DNA of 51,418 bases from NCBI GenBank assembly GCA_013178005.1, contig JABLXL010000033.1, positions 1 to 51,418 on the forward strand. Direction: 5' to 3'. Position 1 is the stretch's first letter; every line of letters starts with the position of its first letter. Shown piece by piece: positions 41,470-49,377 of the stretch. This stretch comes from Actinomycetota bacterium (GTDB lineage: Bacteria; Actinomycetota; Geothermincolia; Geothermincolales; RBG-13-55-18). The notes under the pieces were generated by a model. It did not search any database and was not told the origin of the DNA. It was given only the letters and a program-made list of their open reading frames with translations. The translations under genes and the position numbers were made by a program.

Positions 41470-43119
41470 ATGTTCTCGTCACAGCAGCGGAAAAAGTCGA
41501 TAGAAGACGCCCAGGCCAAGGTCTTCGACGTGCTGGTGATCGGCGGGGGAGTAACGGGGGCCTGCGCGGCGCGCGACGCCGCAAGACGGGGTCTCGCCAC
41601 CGCCCTGGTGGAGAAGAACGACTGGGCCTTCGGGACCTCCTCGCGTTCCTCAAAGTTGGTGCACGGGGGTCTCCGCTACCTGGAGCTCTTCGATTTCAAG
41701 CTGGTCTTCGAAGCCTGCCGGGAGCGCCGGCGCCTGCTCCTCAACGCCCCCCACGTGGTCTGGCCTCAGCCCTTCATCTTCCCCGTCTACAAGGGGGACA
41801 AGAACCCCCTTTTCGTCATCGCCATGGGGCTCTGGCTGTACGACATCCTGGCCCTTTTCCGCAACGTGCAGAACCACCAGCTGCACGGCAAGAAGCGCAT
41901 CCTGGAGGTGGAGCCGGAACTTGACGCTTCGCGCCTCAAGGGAGGCGGCCAGTTCTACGACTGCTCCACCGACGACGCCCGGCTCACCCTCTCCCACGTG
42001 CAGTCCGCCTACCTGGAGGGGGCGTTGTGCCTGAGCTACGCGAGGGTGGTGAATATGCTGCGGGAGGGCGGCGCGGTCAGGGGCGCCAGAATGCGCGACG
42101 AGGTGGGGGGCGGCGAATTCGACATCGAGGCCAGGGTGGTGCTCAATTGCACCGGACCCTGGACGGACGCCGTCTGCCGCCTGGACGAGCCAGATGCCCT
42201 GCCCAAACTGCGCCCCACCAAGGGTTCCCATGTCATCGTCCCCTGGGAGCGCGTTAAGGCGCACAACGCCTTGCCCATCATCTCCCCGCGCGACCAGCGC
42301 CTGCTCTTCCTGGTGCCATGGGGGGACTACGCGCTCATCGGCACCACGGACACCGACTACGATGGCGATTACGACGAAATAAGGGCCTCGGGGGAGGACG
42401 TGGACTACATCCTCGAGGCGGCCAACCACGCCCTCCCGAGGGCGCGCCTGGAGCGCGGCGACGTCATCAGCACCTACGCCGGCCTGCGGCCCCTGGTGGT
42501 GGAGGGGGGCGGCAGGGACGTCAAGGAAAGCCAGGTGTCCAGGGAGCATTCCATCTACGAGAGCCACTCGGGCCTCATCTCCATCGCTGGCGGCAAATTG
42601 ACCACCGCCCGTTCCATGGCCGAGGAGCTGGTGGACCTGGCGGCGAGACGCCTCGAGGAGCGTTTCGGCGTGCGCGCCGGCAGGTGCGACACCAAAAGGG
42701 CCCCGGTGTTCGGGAAGGACGGGAGGGATTTCTCCCGACGCCTGGAGAGGGCGGCGCGCGAGGTGCGCCTGGACGGGGACGTCATCGACAAGCTGCAGCT
42801 ACTGGGCACGGGAGCGGTGAGGGTTCTGGGGATGCTTTCCGAGGACCCGTCACTATCAAGGAGGCTGGGAGAGGATATTCCCTACATCGAGGCGGAGGTG
42901 GTCTACGCGGCGCGCGAGGAGATGGTGGTCGCCCTGACCGACTTCATGGTGCGGCGGAGCTTTATCTACTACGAGAACCGCGACCAGGGCCTCGGTTGCG
43001 CGGAGCGGGTGGCGCAACTGCTGGGAGGCGAACTGGGCTGGGACGCGGAGGAGAGAAGGCGCCAGGTCGAGGAGTACCGGCGGGTGGTGGAGCTCTCGCG
43101 CGCCTACCGGGACGAATAA
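41470..43119 (+). CDS. glpD: FAD-dependent glycerol-3-phosphate dehydrogenase/oxidase
   Basis: A 549-residue flavoprotein that oxidises glycerol-3-phosphate to dihydroxyacetone phosphate. VLVIGGGVTGACAARDAARR is the FAD-binding motif, followed by GTSSRSSKLVHGGLRYLE, a hallmark of this family. Later, STYAGLRPLV and SIAGGKLTTAR fit the active-site region. A C-terminal helical domain of about 140 residues completes it. It could pass electrons to a membrane quinone (GlpD) or to other carriers (GlpA). GGAAG precedes the ATG. A methyltransferase gene follows after 50 bases. Confidence 0.9.
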   Translation: MFSSQQRKKSIEDAQAKVFDVLVIGGGVTGACAARDAARRGLATALVEKNDWAFGTSSRSSKLVHGGLRYLELFDFKLVFEACRERRRLLLNAPHVVWPQPFIFPVYKGDKNPLFVIAMGLWLYDILALFRNVQNHQLHGKKRILEVEPELDASRLKGGGQFYDCSTDDARLTLSHVQSAYLEGALCLSYARVVNMLREGGAVRGARMRDEVGGGEFDIEARVVLNCTGPWTDAVCRLDEPDALPKLRPTKGSHVIVPWERVKAHNALPIISPRDQRLLFLVPWGDYALIGTTDTDYDGDYDEIRASGEDVDYILEAANHALPRARLERGDVISTYAGLRPLVVEGGGRDVKESQVSREHSIYESHSGLISIAGGKLTTARSMAEELVDLAARRLEERFGVRAGRCDTKRAPVFGKDGRDFSRRLERAAREVRLDGDVIDKLQLLGTGAVRVLGMLSEDPSLSRRLGEDIPYIEAEVVYAAREEMVVALTDFMVRRSFIYYENRDQGLGCAERVAQLLGGELGWDAEERRRQVEEYRRVVELSRAYRDE

Positions 43120-43171
43120 GCGCGGTCCGCGGGGGCGAAACTGGCGCGATAGGCATGAGGAGGAACCGGAT

Positions 43172-43879
43172 TTGGGATACTGGGACGATTTTACAGGCGA
43201 GTATGAGAGCCTTTTCGACCGGGACCCCATGTACGCCGATGCCCTGAGGCTCATCGTGGAGCTGGTGGGGGACGCGAACCGCAAGCGCGTGCTGGACCTG
43301 GGCTGCGGCTCCGGGACCCTGCTTGCCCGCATAGCCGACGAGAACCCCGACGCCGAGCTTTACGGAATCGACCCCTCGGAGCGCATGGTCCAGGGCTGCG
43401 TCAACCGTTTCCGGGAGACCCCCAACGTGCACATAGCCATCGGCTCCGCCCTCAGGGTGCCCCTGCCTTCCGATTACGTGCACTGCGTGGTATCCAACCT
43501 CGCGCTGCACCACGTCCCTCCCGAAGACAGGACGGCCTGCGCAGCGGAGCTCGCGCGTCTGCTCAAGGCGGGCGGCAGGCTCATCTACGCCGACATGTTC
43601 TGCGACGTCGACGGGCCCGTAGACGACCCGACGAGGGCGAGGGATATCATCCATAAAATGGTAGGGAAGTCCCTTTATGACCTCGAGCACGGCGCCTTCG
43701 AGACCATGCTCCTGCACATCGGGGACATCCCCGCGGTGATAAAGGGAGAAGGCGAACACTTCACCACCGACGCCGCCTGGAGGGAACACCTGGCGGTGGC
43801 GGGGTTCCACCGCTTCGAGGTCATCCCGGTGGAGCCGGCGGAATTCGGCTACCGCATCCTTGTCGCCGTGAGGAAGTAG
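43172..43879 (+). CDS. Class I SAM-dependent methyltransferase
   Basis: A 235-residue methyltransferase. VLDLGCGSGTLLARIA is the SAM-binding motif I (near residue 40), ELYGIDPSE supplies the acidic residue for the ribose, and VVSNLALHHV is the usual motif after strand 4. GAGGAGGAACC precedes the TTG at 43172. The substrate is unknown. It may be co-transcribed with glpD. Confidence 0.87.
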   Translation: MGYWDDFTGEYESLFDRDPMYADALRLIVELVGDANRKRVLDLGCGSGTLLARIADENPDAELYGIDPSERMVQGCVNRFRETPNVHIAIGSALRVPLPSDYVHCVVSNLALHHVPPEDRTACAAELARLLKAGGRLIYADMFCDVDGPVDDPTRARDIIHKMVGKSLYDLEHGAFETMLLHIGDIPAVIKGEGEHFTTDAAWREHLAVAGFHRFEVIPVEPAEFGYRILVAVRK

Positions 43880-43988
43880 GATTCCTGCGGCGAAATCCAG
43901 GGTGGGCTCGACCGTCCTCATCCCGTTGGCAGCCGGAAGCCGGAACGCACGCGTATCGTGCGGACATCCGATCTCCTGGAACCCAGCC

Positions 43989-45401
43989 CTATTCCAGCCC
44001 CTCCATGGTGCAGGTGCATTCCTTCCCCAGCACCCTGGCCTCCGCCAGGTTTCCCGCCACGATGGGTATGTCCAGGGGGTGGCTGTAGGGAGGGGCGTAG
44101 GCCAGGTCGAGGACGGAGAGGTCGCTTGCGGTGAGCCCCGCTGAGACGCACACGGCGAGGACGTCCAGACGCCTTTCCGCCACGGCGGAATAATCCCCCA
44201 CCACCTGGGCGCCCAGCACCCGACCCGTGTTCTCCTCCACCGTCACCTTCGCGGTCATGCGTCCGCCGCCCCGGTAGTATCCGGGGAGCACCGCGTCCTC
44301 CAGGGTGACGGACCGCGAGGCGAGGCCGGCCTCGCGAGCCTCCGCCTCGCTGAGCCCTGTCTTCCCCGCTGTCATCTCGAAGGCCTTGAGGACGAAGGTG
44401 CCCAGCACCCCGGGGAACCGGCCCTCGCCGCCGGAAGCGGTCTCCGCCGCCGCGCGACCCTGCTTGCGCGCGGTCGAGCCGAGGGGCAACCACGCCTCCT
44501 CGCCCGAGACCAGGTGGCGGGTGGTGGCGCAGTCTCCGCAGGCCAGGATGTCGGGGGCCGAGGTGCGCATGGCCTCGTCCACCCTTATGGCGTCCCTCGC
44601 GCCCAGCTCTATTCCCGCCCGGCGGGCGAGGTCGCTTACGGGGCGGATGCCGATGGACAGCAGGACCATGTCGGCCTCCAGGTCCCCTTCGCTGGTGGCC
44701 ACCCCGGCCACGGAGCCGCCCCTGTCCATGATGCCCTCGACCTTGGCTCCCAGGCGCAGCCTCACCCCGTTTCTCTCCAGGTGCTCACCCAGTTTTCCTG
44801 CCAGGTCGGGGTCCAGGGGAGGGAGCACGTGGTCGGCCATCTCCACCAGGTCGACCTCCATGTCCAGGCGGCGCAAGGCCTCGCACATCTCCAGCCCTAT
44901 CGCTCCTCCGCCCACGATCACCGCGCGGCGGGGAGCTCGCAAGTCGATGAAGGATTTCATCTCCAGGGCGTGGGTGAGGGAGCGCAGCACGAATACTCCC
45001 TCCAGCTCCCGACCCGGGATGGGGGGCACGAACGGGGCCGCCCCCGTGGCGATGATAAGCCGGTCGTAGTCGATGGAGGACTCGCTCACTCCCTCCAGGT
45101 CGGCCACGCGAATCCTCTTGTTCCCGGGGTCGATGTCGTTCACGCGGTGGCGCAGGAAGACGCGGATATTCTGCCTGGACTCAAACTCGTCGGGAAGGCG
45201 CGCCAGGAGCCGGCGCCAGTTGGGGCTGTGGCCTCCTATGAAGTAAGGAAGCCCGCAACCGGCATAGGAGATGAATTCGTCCTGGTCGTAGATCTCGATC
45301 TCGGCGTCAGGACAGCAACGCCTGGCCTTGGAAGCGGCCGTGGCGCCGCCAGCCACTCCGCCGATCACCACTATCCTGCGCGGTTTCTCCATCTCCGTCA
45401 C
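43989..45401 (-). CDS. CoA-disulfide reductase/NADH oxidase-type flavoprotein
   Basis: A 470-residue single-cysteine pyridine-nucleotide-disulfide oxidoreductase. The FAD motif is VVIGGVAGGATAASKARR, the redox Cys lies in SYAGCGLPYF, as in CoA-disulfide reductases, and the second nucleotide motif is VIVGGGAIGLEMCEAL. The C-terminal dimerisation domain is complete. The likely role is to reduce CoA or persulfide disulfides, polysulfide or oxygen. The GTG at 45401 has GGAGGAAGGG upstream. It ends convergent with the methyltransferase gene. Confidence 0.9.
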   Translation of the reverse strand: MTEMEKPRRIVVIGGVAGGATAASKARRCCPDAEIEIYDQDEFISYAGCGLPYFIGGHSPNWRRLLARLPDEFESRQNIRVFLRHRVNDIDPGNKRIRVADLEGVSESSIDYDRLIIATGAAPFVPPIPGRELEGVFVLRSLTHALEMKSFIDLRAPRRAVIVGGGAIGLEMCEALRRLDMEVDLVEMADHVLPPLDPDLAGKLGEHLERNGVRLRLGAKVEGIMDRGGSVAGVATSEGDLEADMVLLSIGIRPVSDLARRAGIELGARDAIRVDEAMRTSAPDILACGDCATTRHLVSGEEAWLPLGSTARKQGRAAAETASGGEGRFPGVLGTFVLKAFEMTAGKTGLSEAEAREAGLASRSVTLEDAVLPGYYRGGGRMTAKVTVEENTGRVLGAQVVGDYSAVAERRLDVLAVCVSAGLTASDLSVLDLAYAPPYSHPLDIPIVAGNLAEARVLGKECTCTMEGLE

Positions 45402-45724
45402 CCCTTCCTCCTTCCGCTTGGCGTTGGGCTACCGGGGTCGAGGGTCTTGGGCGCGGTGGCCAGCCGGAAACCCCAGGTCGTATGCCGGTACCGCCTTCGT
45501 CCCATCAGCCCAAGATGGGTGGCTGGCAACAACCTCCCTGCTTTCCCCGGTATCAATTTTCCAAATATTACTATTATAAAATGGCCGCAAGCCGTGAGTG
45601 CTCGCCGCCGTGCGGCGTGGGGTCCCCCGGGAGCCGCCGCGCAAACACCTCACGTTCACTAGCTCCGGTTACCCGGTGGTATAATGCTCTCAGTCTCGGT
45701 TTTATCATTCCCCCGGGAGGAAGC
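45402..45724. promoter_or_regulatory. Divergent promoter region
   Basis: Contains TATAAT on the minus strand at 45573-45578, in an AT-rich island, for the flavoprotein, and TATAAT on the plus strand at 45680-45685 for the thiolase-like gene, with TTCACT 19 bases before it. Otherwise no gene was seen in these 320 bases. Confidence 0.4.
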
Positions 45725-46918
45725 ATGGAAACGGCGCGCGAGGTTTACATAGCCGGCGTGGCCATGACCGACATCGGCTGGCATGAGGAGGACCCGCACG
45801 AGATGGGGGCGCGGGTCTGCGCCGAGGCCATGCGGGACGCCGGTCTGCTTCCCTCGCAGGTCGAGGGCCTCATCTCCACCCCACACGGCTACATGGCCGA
45901 CACGCGCAAGATGGTCACCCAGAGGATGGCCGACTACCTGGGCATGGAATGCGGCCTCATGCTGGACGTGGACAGCGGAGGCAATTCCACCTCCGTGGCC
46001 GTGCACGTCGCCCGCGACCGCATCCGGGAGGGGAGGATAGGCTCGTGCCTGGTCTTCGCCGCCCAGCGGGAGGCGCCTCCCAATCGCATCAAGGAGGACA
46101 TCCTCGGGCACTTCCACCTCATCAAGGCGGCCAACTCGCTATACGATTCCTACCAGGCGGCCTTCGGGGTCATCAGCCCCCTGCCCTTCTACGCCATGGC
46201 CGTGCAGAGGTACATGCACATCCACTCCGTGTCGCCGGAGGATATCGCGTACGTGGCGGTGCTCTTGCGGGAGCACGCCCTCAAGCACCCCCAGGCGGCC
46301 TACAGGGAACCCCTCACCCTGGAGGAGGTCATGGAGAGCAGTTACGTCTCGCCCCCCATCCGCCGCCTGGAGTGCTCGGAGATGCACGACGGCGCGGCGG
46401 CGGTGCTCCTGGTGGGCGAGGAGCTGGCGCGAGGAAGCCCGCGGGCGGTGCGCATCGCGGGCATGGCCGAGGCCCACGACCCCACCAGCTTCGTGCCCTA
46501 CCGGGGCGAGATATCCCGCTTCCCCTGCGTGGGCCGCGCCGCCCGCGCCGCCCTGGAGGAGAGCGGCCACGCGCTCGGCGACGTCGACGTCGCCGAGGTC
46601 TACGGCGCCTTCGCGGGCATGGAGCCCATGATGTACGAGGAGCTCGGCTTCTTCGCCCCCGGCGAGGCCCCGTCGGCGGTGAGGGAGGGTCGCACCACCC
46701 ACGGCGGCGAGGTGCTCATCAACCCCAGCGGCGGCAGGCTCTCCCTGGGACACCCCGCCTACGTCACTCCCCTGCTGGAGTTCACCGAGGTGGTGCGCCA
46801 GCTCAGGGGAGAGGCGGGTGAGCGGCAGCGTCCCAGCGCCAGGGTGGGGCTGGTGCACACCGAACAGGGATTCATCAACGGCTCCATCGTCGCCGTCCTC
46901 GAGCGGAAAGGCGCGTGA
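45725..46918 (+). CDS. Thiolase-like protein lacking the nucleophilic Cys (lipid-transfer type)
   Basis: A 397-residue member of the thiolase superfamily. The position of the usual nucleophile reads DVDSGGNSTSVAV, with Ser/Gly and no Cys, and the C-terminal Cys is absent. The later NPSGGRLSLGHP with the conserved His is present. Such Cys-less thiolase-like proteins pair with DUF35 OB-fold/zinc-ribbon proteins, as in the actinobacterial Ltp2 and ChsH2 aldolase that cuts steroid side chains. The next gene is such a DUF35 protein, so an aldolase or acyl-transfer complex is likely. GGGAGGAAG precedes the ATG at 45725. Confidence 0.85.
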   Translation: METAREVYIAGVAMTDIGWHEEDPHEMGARVCAEAMRDAGLLPSQVEGLISTPHGYMADTRKMVTQRMADYLGMECGLMLDVDSGGNSTSVAVHVARDRIREGRIGSCLVFAAQREAPPNRIKEDILGHFHLIKAANSLYDSYQAAFGVISPLPFYAMAVQRYMHIHSVSPEDIAYVAVLLREHALKHPQAAYREPLTLEEVMESSYVSPPIRRLECSEMHDGAAAVLLVGEELARGSPRAVRIAGMAEAHDPTSFVPYRGEISRFPCVGRAARAALEESGHALGDVDVAEVYGAFAGMEPMMYEELGFFAPGEAPSAVREGRTTHGGEVLINPSGGRLSLGHPAYVTPLLEFTEVVRQLRGEAGERQRPSARVGLVHTEQGFINGSIVAVLERKGA

Positions 46919-46919
46919 C

Positions 46920-47306
46920 ATGGACACCAGGCCATATATGCAGGACAAGGCCGCGGAGGAATTCTTCGCGCTCCTCGCGCGGGGGGAGTTCCGCACCACG
47001 CGCTGCCGTGGGTGCGGGGAGACGCACTACCCCCCGCGCGTGGTCTGCCCCGCCTGCCTGGGCGAGGACATGGAATGGGTTGATTTGCCGAGGGAAGGCA
47101 CGCTGGTCGCCTTCACGCAGCAGAGGGACGCCATGCGCTGCCGCAGGCCGGAGGTCCTGGGCCTGGTCGAGCTGGAAGGCATTGGCAACGTATTCACCCG
47201 CATCGACGCGCCCCTTGAGGACCTGCGCATCGGCACGCGGGTCGCCTTCGACACCTGGACTTCCCCCGACGGCGTCGTCCTGCACCAGTTCCGCCCCCGG
47301 AGTTAG
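46920..47306 (+). CDS. DUF35 zinc-ribbon/OB-fold partner protein
   Basis: A 128-residue protein with an N-terminal rubredoxin-like zinc ribbon, CRGCGETHYPPRVVCPACLG (four Cys in two pairs), followed by an OB-fold of about 75 residues (VAFTQQRDAM, GLVELEG, IGTRVAFDTW). It begins one base after the thiolase-like gene's stop codon, so the two are coupled. In characterised examples the DUF35 protein binds acyl-CoA and completes the active site of the thiolase-like partner. No enoyl-CoA hydratase-type partner is adjacent. Confidence 0.9.
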   Translation: MDTRPYMQDKAAEEFFALLARGEFRTTRCRGCGETHYPPRVVCPACLGEDMEWVDLPREGTLVAFTQQRDAMRCRRPEVLGLVELEGIGNVFTRIDAPLEDLRIGTRVAFDTWTSPDGVVLHQFRPRS

Positions 47307-47660
47307 CCCGGCAATTAAATATCGCTGCTAATTAAATGCAATGACCGGAGTTGGGATGTCGCAGATCAGCAAGCGTGATTCGATCAGGTAGCGTTGCGTT
47401 GTCAACGCCGTCGCCAATAAGACATCTCACGAGAAGCACGCATCACGGGGATCATCAATGCGAAAGGCTTTGATCATGCCGGAAAGCATAAGGGCGCTTG
47501 CCACGCCCCCAAAGTGGGCACCTGCAATCGACTTGAGATGCAGACACCCCCAAGGAGCGTTCAGCCCCGATACCCCGGTTGTCTTTAAAAAAACCGGTGC
47601 TCATCAAGGCAAACCGAAATCTTGGCCGCCTTAGAGGGACGGGTCCATGATGCCGCCCTT
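47307..47660. other. Gap between DUF35 gene and molbindin
   Basis: About 350 bases without a gene. CCGGTT and AACCGG near 47577-47600 could form a small hairpin with a run of A between, but it is not a convincing terminator. No molybdenum-cofactor riboswitch was recognised. Confidence 0.4.
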
Positions 47661-47870
47661 TCAGTCGACCCCGATCATCACGTTGGTCGCCTTGATGACC
47701 ACGTATACCTCCTTGCCTTCGACAAGGCCGAGGCTCTCGGCGGAAGCCTTGGTGATGATGGAGACGATCTCTTCGCCTCCAGCAAGCTGCACTTTAACCT
47801 CGGTGTTCACCGTGCCCTGGGTGACCGCCTTCACCTTACCCTTGAGCACGTTCCTCGCGCTCAACTTCAT
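47661..47870 (-). CDS. mop: Molbindin (TOBE/Mop domain protein)
   Basis: A 69-residue single TOBE domain: KLSARNVLKGKVKAVTQG at the start and VYVVIKATNVMIGVD at the end are typical of Mop-type molbindins. They oligomerise in the cytosol and bind molybdate or tungstate for storage and homeostasis. GGAGGTGAGAGC precedes the ATG at 47870. It lies 134 bases beyond a tungstate-binding protein gene on the same strand, which supports a molybdate/tungstate role. Confidence 0.9.
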   Translation of the reverse strand: MKLSARNVLKGKVKAVTQGTVNTEVKVQLAGGEEIVSIITKASAESLGLVEGKEVYVVIKATNVMIGVD

Positions 47871-48004
47871 GCTCTCACCTCCCAAGAAAAGAGCTGATAA
47901 TAACCGATGATCATTCACCTTATTTGTTTATTCCCATCCGCCTTGCGTTCAAACCTCTGGATAGCCGGACCAGGCCCTGGCCTCCGCCGATCACCCGCCG
48001 CCAC

Positions 48005-48844
48005 TCACTCGCAAAGGTAGAACAGGTGGCGACCGTAGCGATCGACACCGAAATCGCGGATCAGGTCCCCGGTTCCTTTCTCGAAAAGAAAGGCCGCGAA
48101 CTCGCGGGCTCCCTCCACGTTGGCGTCTGGGAATAGAGCCGGATTGGTGACGATCACGGAGTAAACGTTGAGCAGTCCCGGGTCTCCCTCCACCATCACC
48201 TCCAGGTCCAACGCCTCGTCCAGGACGACAAAGGTCGCACGGTCGGATAGGGTGTAGGCGCCCTCCTCTTCGGCCAGTCTCAGGGTGTAACCCATCCCCT
48301 GGCCGCTCTCACGATACCAGTCACCTGCGGGGAGAATTCCCGCCCGCTCCCATACGCTCAGTTCCATGGCATGGGTTCCCGAGGCGTCGCCGCGCGAGAG
48401 GAAGGACGCCCCGGAGCGGCTGATGCGGGTAAAGGCCTCCGCCGCGTCCGCCATGCCCCTGATTCCAGCCGGATCATCGGATGGTCCTACTATGATGAAA
48501 TCGTTATGCATCACCTCACGCCTGCTCTCGCCGAAGCCGGCCTGCATGAATTCGACCTCCGCCTTCGGCTCGTGGGTGATGGTGACGTCGGCCTCGCCCT
48601 GGCGCGCCATGAGCAGGGCGGCGCCGCTGCCCACGGCCACCGCTTTTACGCGGTAGGGGTGGCTTTTCTCGAAGCGCTCGATCAGCGCGTCCAGGAGCCC
48701 GGAGTCGAGTACGCTCGTGGTGGTGGCCAAGATGAGCTCGCTCCTCTCCCCTTCGGGAATGGAGGGTGATCCGCAACCGCAGACTCCGAGAGAGACCGCC
48801 GCGGCGACCAGGAGGGCGACAAGCAGGACCGCCCTTTTTCTCAT
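48005..48844 (-). CDS. tupA: Tungstate-binding lipoprotein, TupA type
   Basis: A 279-residue exported binding protein. The signal peptide ends in LGVCGC, a lipobox. ILATTTSVLDSGLLDALIER is the anion-binding start typical of TupA and its relatives, and VGSGAALLMARQGEADVTITHEP follows (abridged here as VGSGAALLMARQGEADVTIT). It captures tungstate (or molybdate) outside the membrane. No TupB permease or TupC ATPase is in the window, so it would need a transporter from elsewhere. Its ATG overlaps the stop of the upstream lipoprotein gene (ATGA). Confidence 0.88.
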   Translation of the reverse strand: MRKRAVLLVALLVAAAVSLGVCGCGSPSIPEGERSELILATTTSVLDSGLLDALIERFEKSHPYRVKAVAVGSGAALLMARQGEADVTITHEPKAEVEFMQAGFGESRREVMHNDFIIVGPSDDPAGIRGMADAAEAFTRISRSGASFLSRGDASGTHAMELSVWERAGILPAGDWYRESGQGMGYTLRLAEEEGAYTLSDRATFVVLDEALDLEVMVEGDPGLLNVYSVIVTNPALFPDANVEGAREFAAFLFEKGTGDLIRDFGVDRYGRHLFYLCE

Positions 48845-49377
48845 CGCTCGATCGCCATCCTCACGATGCGGTGTATCCAGTAAAACCCATCTTCGCTTCC
48901 CACCACCAGACGCACTGGGCCCTGTTCCCTGGGAATCGGTGCTCCGTCCTCAGCCCAGGCTAGGATGGTGTCAGGCCGCATGGCCATCTCGTAGCTGATC
49001 CTCGCCACGTAGCCATCCCAGGCTTCAATCCTTATCTCGACGAACGGTTCCTCCACGCCCTGGCCCCGCAGGACGTCCCGTAGGCGGACTCCAGTCCATA
49101 CCCCCGGTTTCTCCATGCCGTTGGAGCGCACGAGCACCGCCTCCACGTCTACGTTCTCATAGCGCCGGATTTCCTCGATGTCGATGTCGGGGTGCTGTCC
49201 CAGGGGATCGGATATCGCGATGGTTCTGCATTCCTCGTACATCCCCTCCAAGCGCTTCTCGCTCTCCAGCAACGGTGGTCTCCCTTCCCCTTCGCCGCAC
49301 CCGCAGCTGGAGGCGAGCAGGAAAGCCATGGTTACCAGGGCTGCCGGGAGGAAGATATGCCTTCGCATACCGCTCAT
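48841..49377 (-). CDS. Exported lipoprotein with sulfite-oxidase-like (Moco-domain) fold
   Basis: A 178-residue lipoprotein: a hydrophobic signal ends in LLASSCGC, then a single globular domain. TGVRLRDVLRGQGVEE, WDGYVARISYEMA and GPVRLVVGSEDGFYWIHRIV match the order of segments in the molybdopterin-binding domain of sulfite oxidase/YedY proteins (GVPL…LL, DGY, PLRLV…G…WV). The Cys that ligates Mo in real enzymes is not visible, so this may be a non-enzymatic relative. GGAGGTGAGGG precedes the ATG at 49377, which overlaps the upstream gene's stop. Coupling to tupA suggests an oxyanion-related function. Confidence 0.7.
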   Translation of the reverse strand: MSGMRRHIFLPAALVTMAFLLASSCGCGEGEGRPPLLESEKRLEGMYEECRTIAISDPLGQHPDIDIEEIRRYENVDVEAVLVRSNGMEKPGVWTGVRLRDVLRGQGVEEPFVEIRIEAWDGYVARISYEMAMRPDTILAWAEDGAPIPREQGPVRLVVGSEDGFYWIHRIVRMAIER

